DNA of 64,000 nucleotides from Caballeronia calidae (GCF_900044055.2 NZ_FCOX02000025.1:1-64000); one strand, 5' to 3'; numbered from the stretch's first letter, positions 42,616 to 51,451 are shown. Made by a program: numbers and translations. The notes: generated from the letters alone by a model not told the origin.

Positions 42616-43176
42616 TCAATAGGCGACGCGCAGCGGTTCAGGATAGTGCTGAGTCAGCGGATAGGTGCTCCTGATCGCCCAGTAGTTCTCACCCTCGTTG
42701 ACCGGATTGGTCATGCACGTCGTCACGCCGGTAGACGGGTCTGTCTGCTTGAACGACCATACCTGCGTATCGCCGGACATGCCCTTGGTAGCGATATAAA
42801 TCGTCACGTCGGCGCCTTCTCTCACCGGCATCGCCGGCGTGGGGCTGCCCGCATCCGCGACGGCCACGCTTCCGCTGCAATCGTGCGACGGGTAAGGCAC
42901 GAACGTATAAGTCATCCATTCGTATTGCGAGGCCGAGTATTGCAAGGGGCCGACGCGCTTGTGATTGATGGACACAAAGACGGGTTCGCCGTCTATCGCG
43001 AGATACACGCCGTCGACGCCCGAATACACTTCCAGCGGACCTATCGCCTTTCCCTGTGCGTCATACACCGTCGGCAGACGGAGTTCGTCGCGGCCGCGAT
43101 GCGGCGAGTCATCGCGGTCATGGGCAAGGCTCGCATTCGCGCACATGACGAGCAGGACTACGAGGATTCGGCACAT
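42616..43176 (-). CDS. Secreted protein of tandem paralogue family, copy 2
   Basis: 186 residues. A signal peptide (MCRILVVLLVMCANASLA) is followed by a mature chain with VYDAQGKAIGPLEVYSG, DGVYLAIDGEPVFV, SQYEWMTYTF, HDCSGSV, REGADVTIYIA and the tail HYPEPLRVAY. A GGAG sits seven bases before ATG 43176. The layout is the same as copies 1 and 3, and the Cys pair is conserved. No enzyme motif is visible; it looks like a small beta-sandwich exported domain. The function is unknown. Confidence 0.7.
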   Translation of the reverse strand: MCRILVVLLVMCANASLAHDRDDSPHRGRDELRLPTVYDAQGKAIGPLEVYSGVDGVYLAIDGEPVFVSINHKRVGPLQYSASQYEWMTYTFVPYPSHDCSGSVAVADAGSPTPAMPVREGADVTIYIATKGMSGDTQVWSFKQTDPSTGVTTCMTNPVNEGENYWAIRSTYPLTQHYPEPLRVAY

Positions 43177-43202
43177 GACGCAGCTCCGTCGATCGCGATG
43201 AA

Positions 43203-43772
43203 TCAATAGCTGATGGTCAACGGCTCGGGATAATGCGCCGTCAGCGGATAACTCGTCTCGGCCGTGAACGCGGCCACCGGATCAGTGGAAGGCGGCATGT
43301 GGCCGATATAGGGAGGCGGCGTGCATTGCTTGCCGTCGAATACCGCGACGATTCTGGCGGGAGACGAATCGGTATCGCCGGCGATCAGCAGCGTGACATC
43401 GGCGCCCGTTCTCATGGCGATGGACGGTCGCGGACCGCTGCCCGGCGTGATGAGCGGCGAGCCGCTGCAATCGGTGGTCGAGTAATTGAACGGCCCGTAT
43501 GTGAGCCACTGAAATTTAGCCGAATCGTACTCGCTGGCGCCGTTGTTGAGGCGTGTGATCTGGGCGAAGACGAGCGCGCCGTTTATCGTGAGGAAGACGC
43601 CGTCATAGCCGCCGTAAGACGCAACGCGTCCGACAAGCCTGCCTTGCGCGTCGAATAACTTGAAAATGCGTTGCTCGTCGTGTCGTCGGCGGTCGTGTCT
43701 CTCATCCGCATTCGTATGGAGCGACATTGCGCTCACGACCAATGAGACCATCACGACGAGCAAGCGACGCAT
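43203..43772 (-). CDS. Secreted protein of tandem paralogue family, copy 1
   Basis: 189 residues: signal peptide (MRRLLVVMVSLVVSAMSLHTNA), a His/Arg-rich linker (ERHDRRRHDEQR), then LFDAQGRLVGRVASYGG, DGVFLTINGALVFA, FQWLTYGPF, TDCSGSP, RTGADVTLLIAG and the tail HYPEPLTISY. A strong AAGGAGA precedes ATG 43772; the open frame to 43958 is not coding upstream. It shares with the other copies the D-A-Q-G-x-x-x-G and D-G-V blocks. The function is unknown. Confidence 0.72.
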   Translation of the reverse strand: MRRLLVVMVSLVVSAMSLHTNADERHDRRRHDEQRIFKLFDAQGRLVGRVASYGGYDGVFLTINGALVFAQITRLNNGASEYDSAKFQWLTYGPFNYSTTDCSGSPLITPGSGPRPSIAMRTGADVTLLIAGDTDSSPARIVAVFDGKQCTPPPYIGHMPPSTDPVAAFTAETSYPLTAHYPEPLTISY

Positions 43773-43873
43773 GAGCGTCTCCTTCGGCTGACAGCGACCG
43801 CATGGGCTTGCGGCCCGGATCTGCATCTTCAGGAGAATAGATTCGCCGCGCTGCGATTTCAAGGGTTGTTGAA

Positions 43874-45040
43874 TTAGGCGGAAAGCTTTTTCATCTCGAC
43901 GATGAGATCGGACTTGCCCTCGAAGCCGATGCCCGGCAGGTCCGGCATGGTGATGCAACCGTTGTCCACCTTGACGCCATCGGGAAAGCCGCCATACGGC
44001 TGAAACAGGTCCGGATAAGATTCGTTGCCGCCAAGTCCGAGGCCCGCCGCGATGTTGAGCGACATCTGATGGCCGCCATGCGGAACGCAGCGGCTCGGCG
44101 ACCAGCCATGCGCGCGCAGCATGTCGAGCGTGCGCAGATATTCGACGAGGCCATAGCTCAGCGCGCAGTCGAACTGCAGCCAGTCGCGGTCCGCGCGCAT
44201 GCCGCCGTAACGAATCAGGTTGCGGGCATCCTGCATCGAGAACAGATTCTCGCCGGTCGCCATCGGCTTGTCGTAGTAGTTGCGCAGCGTCGCCTGCAGT
44301 TCGAAATCGAGCGGATCGCCCGGCTCCTCGTACCAGAACAGATCGTATTGCGAGAGCGCCTTTGCGTATCGAATCGCGGTATCGAGATCGAAACGGCCGT
44401 TGGCATCCACGGCGAGCTTCTGGCCGTCCTGCAGCACGCTCAGAATCGAGTCGATGCGGCGCAGATCTTCATCGAGCGATGCACCGCCGATCTTCTTCTT
44501 CACGACCGTATAGCCACGGTCGATATAGCTGCGCATCTCGTCCTTGAGCTTCTCGTGATCCTGACCGGGGTAGTAGTAACCGCCCGCCGCGTACACGAAA
44601 ACTTTCCGGTCCGGCTGGCCATTGCCGTACCGGTCGGCGAGCAACTGAAAGAGCGGCTTGCCTTCGATCTTTGCGACAGCATCCCAGATCGCCATGTCGA
44701 TGGTGCCGATCGCGACCGAACGCTCACCGTGGCCGCCGGGCTTCTCGTTGGTGAACATCGTCGCCCAGATCTTGTGGGGATCGAGGTTGTCGCCTGCCTC
44801 GTTGACCAGCGAGTCCGGGTCGGCTTCGAGGATGCGGGGGATGAAGCGCTCGCGCATCAGCTTGCCCTGACCATACCGTCCGTTCGAATTGAAGCCATAA
44901 CCCACCACCGGTTTGCCGTCGCGGATCACGTCCGTGACGACGGCGACGAGACTCAGCGTCATCTTGCTGAAGTCGATATAGGCATTGCGGATCGGCGAGC
45001 TGATAGGAACGGTCTTTTCGCGGATTTCAACGATTCTCAC
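43874..45040 (-). CDS. tarD: D(-)-tartrate dehydratase (enolase superfamily)
   Basis: 388 residues, a match in length and motifs to D-tartrate dehydratase of Bradyrhizobium as I recall it. Catalytic Lys lies in KKKIGGASLDED, metal ligands are Asp in VDANGRFDLD, Glu in WYEEPGDP and Glu in TGENLF, and catalytic His is in VPHGGHQMS. It dehydrates D-tartrate to oxaloacetate, giving growth on tartrate, in the cytoplasm with Mg2+. There is no transporter nearby. It is divergent from a LysR regulator, the usual arrangement for a substrate-induced catabolic gene. Other enolase-superfamily sugar-acid dehydratases are the only real alternative. Confidence 0.88.
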   Translation of the reverse strand: MRIVEIREKTVPISSPIRNAYIDFSKMTLSLVAVVTDVIRDGKPVVGYGFNSNGRYGQGKLMRERFIPRILEADPDSLVNEAGDNLDPHKIWATMFTNEKPGGHGERSVAIGTIDMAIWDAVAKIEGKPLFQLLADRYGNGQPDRKVFVYAAGGYYYPGQDHEKLKDEMRSYIDRGYTVVKKKIGGASLDEDLRRIDSILSVLQDGQKLAVDANGRFDLDTAIRYAKALSQYDLFWYEEPGDPLDFELQATLRNYYDKPMATGENLFSMQDARNLIRYGGMRADRDWLQFDCALSYGLVEYLRTLDMLRAHGWSPSRCVPHGGHQMSLNIAAGLGLGGNESYPDLFQPYGGFPDGVKVDNGCITMPDLPGIGFEGKSDLIVEMKKLSA

Positions 45041-45140
45041 GGCACTGGCTCCAGATGTTTTCAGTTGCGATATGGGGCGTAGCTTAACCGTGAAAATCGC
45101 TGCTACACTGCACTTTCATTCATTTCATTTTTCACGTCCG

Positions 45141-46103
45141 GTGAATACCGAAACGCAGACGGCCACTGATTTCGAGTTCTTCATTCTGCTGGCGAAACTG
45201 CGAAGTCTCTCCGGGGCGGCGCGCGCACTCGATCTGTCTCCGCCGGCCGCGACGAAGCGACTCGGCGTCATCGAGCAACGCCTGGGCGTTCGTCTGGTGA
45301 ATCGGACCACTCGAAGCGTGAGTCTCACACCCGAAGGCGAAACCTATCTACGCTATGCGTCACAGATCGTCGGACAAGTCCGCGAGATGGAAGAGGCGAT
45401 CACGGGCGCGAGGCGTGATCCGCAAGGTCTATTGCGCATCAACGCGACCCTCGGTTTCGGCCGGACGACGATTGCCCCGCTCGTGTCGGAGTTCGCGAAG
45501 CGATTTCCGAGCGTCGAGGTGCAGTTCGAAGTGACGGACCGCCCCGTCGATTTGATCGAAGGCGCGTTCGATATGGCGATCAGGTTCGGTGACTTGCCCG
45601 ACAGCCGTCTGAGCGCGCGCCGCATCATGAGCAATCGCCGCTTTCTCTGCGCTTCGCCGAAGTATCTGGAGAAGCATGGAACGCCTGAGCGCGTCGAAGA
45701 CCTGGCCGATCACCGGTGCATCATCCATCGACAGAACGACGACGCCTACGGGGTTTGGCGCTACATCGTGAACGACCATATCGAGGCGATCAAGGTAAAG
45801 GGCGCTTTGTCCAGCAACGACGGCGACATCGTGCTTCGATGGGCACTGGAAGGACACGGAATCCTGATTCGCTCGGAATGGGATCTTGCCAAGTACGTGC
45901 AGAGCGGGCGGCTCGATCTCGTGTTGCCGAACACCGTTCTTCCATCTGCCGACCTGTTCGTCTATTACCCTCGGCAGAAGAATCAGACGGCTCGCGCGCG
46001 TGCCTTCATCGACTTCCTGGTCGGGCGATTCCAGGCGCCTTTTACTCCCGTCGAAACGGGCGGCGAACCGCGCGAGCGAAAGAAACGAAGCGCCCGTAAA
46101 TGA
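45141..46103 (+). CDS. LysR-family regulator, probably of the tartrate dehydratase gene
   Basis: 320 residues. The winged HTH at about 5-65 contains FILLAKLRSLSGAARALDL and AATKRLGVIEQRLGVRLVNR. The C-terminal effector domain has the LysR_substrate pattern (FAKRFPSVEVQFEVTD, DMAIRFGDLPDS). It begins with GTG 45141, which fits the family N-terminus; the open frame upstream to 44985 lies within the divergent gene. The 100-bp intergenic region and tarD orientation suggest it activates tarD in response to tartrate and represses itself (inference). Confidence 0.88.
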   Translation: MNTETQTATDFEFFILLAKLRSLSGAARALDLSPPAATKRLGVIEQRLGVRLVNRTTRSVSLTPEGETYLRYASQIVGQVREMEEAITGARRDPQGLLRINATLGFGRTTIAPLVSEFAKRFPSVEVQFEVTDRPVDLIEGAFDMAIRFGDLPDSRLSARRIMSNRRFLCASPKYLEKHGTPERVEDLADHRCIIHRQNDDAYGVWRYIVNDHIEAIKVKGALSSNDGDIVLRWALEGHGILIRSEWDLAKYVQSGRLDLVLPNTVLPSADLFVYYPRQKNQTARARAFIDFLVGRFQAPFTPVETGGEPRERKKRSARK

Positions 46104-46176
46104 GCGGAAAATGAACGACGCAATGGGTACGCTACGTGCTTCCAGCCTGTTGTCACGTTCAAACGCGGAGGCGCAT

Positions 46177-46470
46177 ATGGAAGTCGACACGACCGAGTGG
46201 TTCCCTCTGGACCGATATGCGCCGTACCGCGAAGGCTGGTACGAAGTCAGGCTCACGAGCGGCGATACGGCATTCTCCCGGTATGTCGAGGGCCACTGGA
46301 CAGAGCAACCCGTGCTCATGTTCACCCACTGGCGCGGCCTCAGCGCAGACCCGGGCATTGCCGCGGACACGGAGCACATGGACGCGCAGGCCGCCGCCGC
46401 GCAAGGCGTGCGCGCGGTGTGGAACGCGTTCTTTCCCGGTGTGCAGGACACACAGCCAGCAAAGGAATGA
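46177..46470 (+). CDS. Small hypothetical protein
   Basis: 97 residues with Trp-rich strands: REGWYEVRLTSGDTAFSRY, EGHWTEQPVLMFTHWRGL, then a Pro/Ala-rich helix. It resembles short phage- or virulence-plasmid-type beta-sheet domains, but I cannot name a family. A good GGAGG site precedes ATG 46177. It begins 73 bp after the LysR gene in the same direction. Confidence 0.65.
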   Translation: MEVDTTEWFPLDRYAPYREGWYEVRLTSGDTAFSRYVEGHWTEQPVLMFTHWRGLSADPGIAADTEHMDAQAAAAQGVRAVWNAFFPGVQDTQPAKE

Positions 46471-46588
46471 AAGAACCTGCCCATCCGGATTTTCTCCTGA
46501 CGGATACGGTTGCGCGCGCAACGACCGCTTCAAGCGCACTATTTTCAAAACCGGCCCGTTGCGGCGATCGATTGCGGGGAGATGTGTC

Positions 46589-46903
46589 ATGCATGACTTC
46601 CGGGGAAACCGCTCAGCATTCATCGTATCGGCGCTGCTGCTGACCGGCTGCGCCGCCGGCGGTGTGCCGCAGAGCGGGCCGCACCTGAGTCCGACGGAGT
46701 GCCGCGACCTCGCCGCGCTCAGGACCAACGCACCGCCTACGATGGCGCAACATCAGAGCGAACTTTCGGCACTGAGGAAGGCGGGCTACAACCCGTCGCC
46801 ATGGAACGACGACCCGTGGTATCCCGAGGATTTACAGGCGGCGCAGCGCCTCGTCGACTACTGGTTTCAGACGGAGTGCCCGCGACCTCCTCCACCTGGC
46901 TGA
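46589..46903 (+). CDS. Small lipoprotein with DUF4148-like domain
   Basis: 104 residues. Lipobox LLTGC after a hydrophobic run gives a lipoprotein signal. The mature part has LSALRKAGYNPSPWNDD and PEDLQAAQRLVDYW, the pattern of the Burkholderia DUF4148 family of small envelope proteins. A strong GGGGAG precedes ATG 46589. The function is unknown. Confidence 0.7.
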   Translation: MHDFRGNRSAFIVSALLLTGCAAGGVPQSGPHLSPTECRDLAALRTNAPPTMAQHQSELSALRKAGYNPSPWNDDPWYPEDLQAAQRLVDYWFQTECPRPPPPG

Positions 46904-46918
46904 AGCCGGCGCATTGCC

Positions 46919-47711
46919 CTAATGTCGCGGCGACGTCAGACTGCGTTCCAGCGCCGATAGATCGACCGGCTTCACCAGATGATCGTCGAATCCGGCTTCG
47001 CGGGTCCGCTGATAGTCTTCGGCCTGGCCGTATCCCGTGATGGCCACGAGGCGAATGCCTTCCAGATGCGGCATGGCGCGTAATGCCCGGGCCAGTTCAT
47101 AGCCGCTCATTCCGGGCAATCCGATATCGAGCAGCGCTACATCGGGACGAAAAGCCGCGGATCGCACGGCCGGCAGCCCCGGCGCGGTCGGCGAGCCGCA
47201 GCGCTTCGGCGCTATGCGCGCGCTCTTCGGCCTCCTGATGACGCGAGATGATGATGGCCGCGGAGTGACCCAGGCGCGTCGCCAGTTCATGATCGCGAGC
47301 AGTGGCCTCGCGCGGTTCCGGATGATACATCGCGAATGTGCCGATCACCTTCCCGGACGATGTCTCGACCGGAAAAGACCAGCAGGCCCGATACCCATGT
47401 TGCCGCGCCAGCCACAACCATTCCTTCCAGCGAGGCTCCCCATCCACATCCGGCGTGATGACGGGTTGCCGCGTGTGGACTGCCAGCCCGCAGGCGAACG
47501 AGTCCGGTGCAATCGGAAAGCCGTCGATGTCGCGGGCATAGTCCGCGGACATGCCCGTGACGTGCCGCAGCTCGGTCTGCTCGGCATTGGACATATAGAA
47601 CGCGCAGCGCGCCTGCCCGCCCATCTGGGCAACCGCCGCGCGCGACCCGCTTATCGAAGGCCCGCAAGCGTTGCCGTGAAACGGAATGACATATCTCTTC
47701 GCTTTGGTCAT
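46919..47711 (-). pseudogene. Decayed sensor kinase: GAF domain and receiver fragment without kinase core
   Basis: Reading on the minus strand, a start at 47711 gives a GAF domain (RDIDGFPIAPDSFACGLAVH, CWSFPVETSSGKVIGTFAMY) followed by the helix RHQEAEERAHSAEALRLAD. The frame then leaves for a second frame, which reads FRPDVALLDIGLPGMSGYEL and VAITGYGQAEDYQ, ending with LVKPVDLSALERSL. That is the back half of a receiver with the phospho-Asp in LLDIGLPG and Lys in LVKPVD. The HisKA and HATPase parts that should lie between are missing, and the two fragments overlap in different frames. So an internal deletion plus frameshift broke a GAF-HK-REC gene. Confidence 0.72.
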
Positions 47712-47767
47712 TTGCCGCCGACTCGTACTATCCCGTTCGAGGTTGAGCCAATTTGCGAGGGACTGTC

Positions 47768-48391
47768 ATGAACGTGAAGCTTTCATCTGTCGCCGTCTCC
47801 TATGTGCGCCAGCTGCGCATTTCACTTTGCATCGGAGCCCTGGTCTGCTTCGCCTACGGAGCGGGAACGTCCATGTGGGCAAGTCCGTGGTTGTACGGAA
47901 CAGCCGTGTTCATGACGCTTTGCGCGCCGCTCTTCTCGATTCTCTGCAACGTCGCCGACGCCGCGATGGTCCGCATGACCGGTCTCGTCACGTTGGGCAA
48001 GCTCGGCCGCTTTGTCGCGCAGCTCACCTTCAACCTGATTTTCATGGCAGCGGTCGTGCACGGCGGGTTGGTCAGCCGGGTCGATATCGCGCACATCGGC
48101 GGGGTGCCCGGTGCGGCGCTGCTCGCCACACTCGTCTCGCAAGGTACGCAGTATGTGGCTGTTCTGATCGCCAACTGCGGCATCGGCACTCGCGATGGCA
48201 ACGTCACGCTGGGCTATCTCGTGAGCGTCTCGGTCATTGCCTTGTCCATGCTTGGACATCCCCATATCCAGCACGGATTTGAAATCGCGAGCATGACATT
48301 CGGCGGCTTCATCCTCGCGCTTGGCCTCCTCAAGGACGCGCGATGGCTGGCGGGACTGGCATCGGGTCGAACGCAATCCGGTCAGGCGTAG
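47768..48391 (+). CDS. Integral membrane protein of unknown function
   Basis: 207 residues, about six hydrophobic segments with short charged loops: segments near LRISLCIGALVCFAYGAG, LYGTAVFMTLCAPLFSILC, FVAQLTFNLIFMAAVVHGG, and others. CGAGGG precedes ATG 47768. I recognise no family; it is not a standard transporter by motif. The next gene starts 68 bp downstream and may be in the same transcript. Confidence 0.7.
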   Translation: MNVKLSSVAVSYVRQLRISLCIGALVCFAYGAGTSMWASPWLYGTAVFMTLCAPLFSILCNVADAAMVRMTGLVTLGKLGRFVAQLTFNLIFMAAVVHGGLVSRVDIAHIGGVPGAALLATLVSQGTQYVAVLIANCGIGTRDGNVTLGYLVSVSVIALSMLGHPHIQHGFEIASMTFGGFILALGLLKDARWLAGLASGRTQSGQA

Positions 48392-48458
48392 TCGGCTTCA
48401 ACGCGCCAGTGTGTGTCCGGCATCGATGAGAGCAACTTCAGTGAGCAGGGAGATTGAG

Positions 48459-49199
48459 ATGAGCGATAGCATTGTTTCGAAGGGCCTGGGCAATATCGTT
48501 GGCCATGATGTCGACGCCGCCGTCACCGCGCCGATAGCGGTTCGGAGTGACATTCCCGAGGGACCGGTCGTATTCACGCCGACGCGCCAATACTATTGCG
48601 ACGGGCGTCTTCTGGCTTACGAGATCACCGATGCCCAGGCCTTCTGGACGTTGCTTCGGCAAGCGAAGGCCGAACATGGCGATCGCGGCGCCACGGTCCT
48701 GCTTCCTGCCGTCGAACACTTCCGGAACAGACGGCTCTTCGTGTCACACGATGGCATGGCGGTATTCGCCCTCGGCAACACGGAAGACACGCGCGGGTAT
48801 CTCTCCAGCGTCTGCAAATCGCCGAAGTACCCCGGCTCCATGGCCCGACTGCTTCAACTGGCGATCCGCGAGGGGGCCAACCATCTCTTCTGCTTCGATA
48901 CATGCCTCACGGCTTACTATTGCAGACTGGGTTTCAGGCCGGTATGCCGCGTTTCGTTCGAGACGTTCGGCGCACCCTGCGACTGGAATCGCGAGGCATA
49001 TCGGGAATACGGACCTGCCGGAAAATCGGGTTGCCCGGACGTGAACTACTTCTGCTATGACCCGTGCCAGCCGCTGTCATGCGCAGCCGGTTCGATCGAC
49101 GTCGCTTTCGTCAGCACGGATATTCCGTACGCTTCTTCGCTGCAGCAGGCCAAAGAGATCCTGAAAGGAGAAGTGGACAAAGTAGTGGCGTTGCAGTGA
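48459..49199 (+). CDS. GNAT-fold-like protein, Cys-rich
   Basis: 246 residues. The central region resembles a GNAT acetyltransferase: a KYPGSMARLLQLAIREGA segment in the place of the acetyl-CoA loop, then the beta-5 block AYYCRLGFRPVCRVSF. The family usually stops near 180; this protein continues for 90 residues with several Cys (GCPDVNYFCYDPCQPL). AGGGAG precedes ATG 48459. Acetyl-CoA binding is inferred from pattern only; the substrate is unknown. The pattern of the extra region is not known to me. Confidence 0.62.
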   Translation: MSDSIVSKGLGNIVGHDVDAAVTAPIAVRSDIPEGPVVFTPTRQYYCDGRLLAYEITDAQAFWTLLRQAKAEHGDRGATVLLPAVEHFRNRRLFVSHDGMAVFALGNTEDTRGYLSSVCKSPKYPGSMARLLQLAIREGANHLFCFDTCLTAYYCRLGFRPVCRVSFETFGAPCDWNREAYREYGPAGKSGCPDVNYFCYDPCQPLSCAAGSIDVAFVSTDIPYASSLQQAKEILKGEVDKVVALQ

Positions 49200-49234
49200 C
49201 GAGGTTCCCGCTTGCCTCGCGTCGCGACCCCAAC

Positions 49235-50395
49235 CTATTTGCTCGCGCGCCAGACTCGACCTCGTCGCGCTCTCCGGCGCATCATCGCGCGCGCGGCACT
49301 CGTCGGACGATGACGCTCGACCCGCAACGAGCGCGCAACGATGGCGTTCCCGGCGACAGGCTCGCGCCGTGTCGCCGCTTCCAATCGTTCGTCCCAGAGC
49401 CTGCGCAGCATCTCCGCGACGAGCGGGCCAGCGAACAAACCCACCAGCCCGAATGCCGCGACACCGCCGAGGATACTGAGCAACGCGAGTGCGAACGGCA
49501 TGCGGATGGCATTGCCGATGATGTACATCCGTATGACATTGTCGATCGAGCTCACCACCAGCGCACCCCAGACCAGCAGTCCGATACCGTTCCATGCGTG
49601 TCCGTCGATGAGCAGCATGACACCCGTGGGCAGCCAGATGAACGGCGCGCCGAATGGAACGAGCGCTGCGATCGCGGTCAGCAGCGTAAGCAGGATCGGT
49701 TCGTCCGCGCCTGAGGCCCAGTAGCCGATGCCCGCAGCAGCAGCCTGTCCGATCGCGGTAATGGGGACGCCCACGAGCACCGCGCGCGTGACGCTTTGAA
49801 GCGATGCGACGTAGGCTTCGAGCCTCGGACCGACGAGCGGCTCCAGCAGCCGATCGGCCTTCACGACCAGAGACTCGCCATGCCGATAAGTGAAATAGAG
49901 CGCAATGATCGTGAAGCCGAATTGCAGGACATTGCGCCCGGCGAGGCGGCCGGCCTTCGGAATGGCGCTCAGCCATCCGTTGCTCAGCGTTGCGACTTCG
50001 TTCCTCCAGGCGGGCGCCTCATGTATCCACTCGGACAGCTTCGCGCCGACGATGGGAATGTCCGCGACGAGCAAAGCAAGCCGGTTCGGCTCGCCGCCGC
50101 TCCACGCGACGAGCCGGTGAGCGACTTCGATGACCTCGCGCGTCAAGGGCACCGCAACGGCGATCATCGACCCGATGATGACGACCGCGACCGTCATCGT
50201 AGTCGCCAGCGCGCTCAATGACGCGCGTCCACGCAGGCCCTTGCGAATGAATATGAACAATGGCCAGGTCGCGTAAGCAATGATGAACGCCCACAATACC
50301 GGGCCGATGAACGGGCGAAAAACCAGTACGCCCAACGCGAGGATCAGAATGGCGGGAAGCCACGATGCATTGGACGCAGACGTTCTCTTCTTCAT
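49235..50395 (-). CDS. AI-2E-family transporter (PerM-like membrane protein)
   Basis: 386 residues, typical for the family, with about seven to eight hydrophobic segments. The block PFGAPFIWLPTGVMLL and the late DNVIRMYIIGNAIRMPFALAL match the AI-2E_transport pattern. It ends with an Arg-rich cytoplasmic tail. Family members were named after the E. coli TqsA exporter; most, like this one, have an unknown substrate. It stands alone, with divergent or convergent neighbours on both sides. Confidence 0.88.
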   Translation of the reverse strand: MKKRTSASNASWLPAILILALGVLVFRPFIGPVLWAFIIAYATWPLFIFIRKGLRGRASLSALATTMTVAVVIIGSMIAVAVPLTREVIEVAHRLVAWSGGEPNRLALLVADIPIVGAKLSEWIHEAPAWRNEVATLSNGWLSAIPKAGRLAGRNVLQFGFTIIALYFTYRHGESLVVKADRLLEPLVGPRLEAYVASLQSVTRAVLVGVPITAIGQAAAAGIGYWASGADEPILLTLLTAIAALVPFGAPFIWLPTGVMLLIDGHAWNGIGLLVWGALVVSSIDNVIRMYIIGNAIRMPFALALLSILGGVAAFGLVGLFAGPLVAEMLRRLWDERLEAATRREPVAGNAIVARSLRVERHRPTSAARAMMRRRARRGRVWRASK

Positions 50396-50536
50396 CGCGC
50401 TGTTCCCGATATACGCTCCCCCGGATTCTAATCGTCATCGGGGAACGTCGACATCGGGCTGCGTCTGCCGCGTGCTCACGCGAACGTTCGGCGAGGTCAT
50501 CGCCGACGAGACTTCCCGCGCAGGTGGCACCGCTTC

Positions 50537-51229
50537 CTATGCCGCCGGCATCACGACGGGATATTCCAGGTGCAGAACGATCTTCTTCACCCCTTGCACG
50601 TTTTCAGCCGCCACGCGAGCGGCCTGGCGCTCTTCCTCGCTCATGATGATGCCCCAGAGATGAACGACTCCTTCCTTCACGATGACGTTCTCGGGTGCGA
50701 TCGCCCAGCGCTGTCCCTTCATGGCAAGCACGATCGCATGGCGTATGGATGCATCGTCACGATCGATCGGCGCGGGTTGCTCCGGCGCGAGCGCGACGAG
50801 CGCGCGCAGCACGTTGGCGCGGCTGACGAGGCCAACGACTTTCTCGTCGCGCACGACGGGTACACGCTTGATGCGCCGCCGCTCGAGCAGCTCGGCGATC
50901 TCCGCCACCGGACGATCTTCGCTGACGGTCACGACGTCGGTCGACATGACATCTTTGACCTTGCCCGCGTGCTCCTTGACGTATTGGGCCGCCAGTTCGC
51001 GCGTCGAAGAAAGCAGTTCGAGCCACCAGGCACGATGTCTGAAGCCCGCGCCGATTTCGTGCCGATGCAGCAGATCGCCTTCGGTCACCATGCCGACGAG
51101 CCTGCCGGTCTCGTTAATGACGGGCATTCCGCTAATGTTTTCGAGCACCATCGTTCGGGCGGCGTCGCGCACGTTCATTTCCGGATCGGCTGATATGACG
51201 GACGTCGTCATGATGTCGGCTGCTCGCAT
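50537..51229 (-). CDS. CBS domain pair plus BON domain protein
   Basis: 230 residues. Two CBS motifs at about 5-60 and 90-150 (MTTSVISADPEMNVRDAAR; MSTDVVTVSEDRPVAEIAEL) form a Bateman module that would bind adenine nucleotides. The last 70 residues form a BON domain (VIVKEGVVHLWGIIMSEEER). Such proteins usually sit near stress or hypoxia genes. The start at 51229 has GGAG six nucleotides upstream. An FNR-type box lies 79 bp upstream, with a -10-like AAGAAT at the proper distance. Its first copy of the divergent pair is a nitroreductase gene. Confidence 0.85.
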   Translation of the reverse strand: MRAADIMTTSVISADPEMNVRDAARTMVLENISGMPVINETGRLVGMVTEGDLLHRHEIGAGFRHRAWWLELLSSTRELAAQYVKEHAGKVKDVMSTDVVTVSEDRPVAEIAELLERRRIKRVPVVRDEKVVGLVSRANVLRALVALAPEQPAPIDRDDASIRHAIVLAMKGQRWAIAPENVIVKEGVVHLWGIIMSEEERQAARVAAENVQGVKKIVLHLEYPVVMPAA

Positions 51230-51307
51230 GTTCATCTCCTTTGGGAAAGACGGCGTTGTCCGGTTGACGCCTCTGCGCCATTCTTCGTCCTGCACGACGG
51301 TGCGCGA

Positions 51308-51321
51308 TTGACCGAGATCAA
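51308..51321 (-). promoter_or_regulatory. FNR/ANR-type box for the CBS-BON gene
   Basis: TTGAC-CGAG-ATCAA. Its centre is 41-42 bp from a -10-like AAGAAT (minus strand, 51285-51280) in class II spacing toward the CBS-BON gene. Confidence 0.7.
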
Positions 51322-51363
51322 CCCGGTCGCAGACTCGCACGAGACCCATCAGTCTCGTGCGGA

Positions 51364-51377
51364 CTGATCCAGATCAA
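51364..51377 (+). promoter_or_regulatory. FNR/ANR-type box for the nitroreductase gene
   Basis: CTGAT-CCAG-ATCAA, one mismatch to TTGAT-N4-ATCAA. An AAGAAT (51399-51404) lies downstream at class II spacing. Confidence 0.65.
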
Positions 51378-51451
51378 TCGCCAGGCCGCGCGCGGTGGAA
51401 GAATCGGTCAACGCCCCCGCAATGGGCGCTTGCGTCCGCGAGCATGCAGCC

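Noticed and set aside
45090-45135. Inverted repeat gtgaaaa/ttttcac as a defined LysR operator
   Set aside because: The 32-bp separation is too wide for the usual T-N11-A box; kept only as a remark in the tartrate finding.
48321-48458. Longer N-terminus of the GNAT-like protein
   Set aside because: It overlaps the end of the membrane protein gene and lacks a ribosome site, whereas ATG 48459 has AGGGAG at good spacing.
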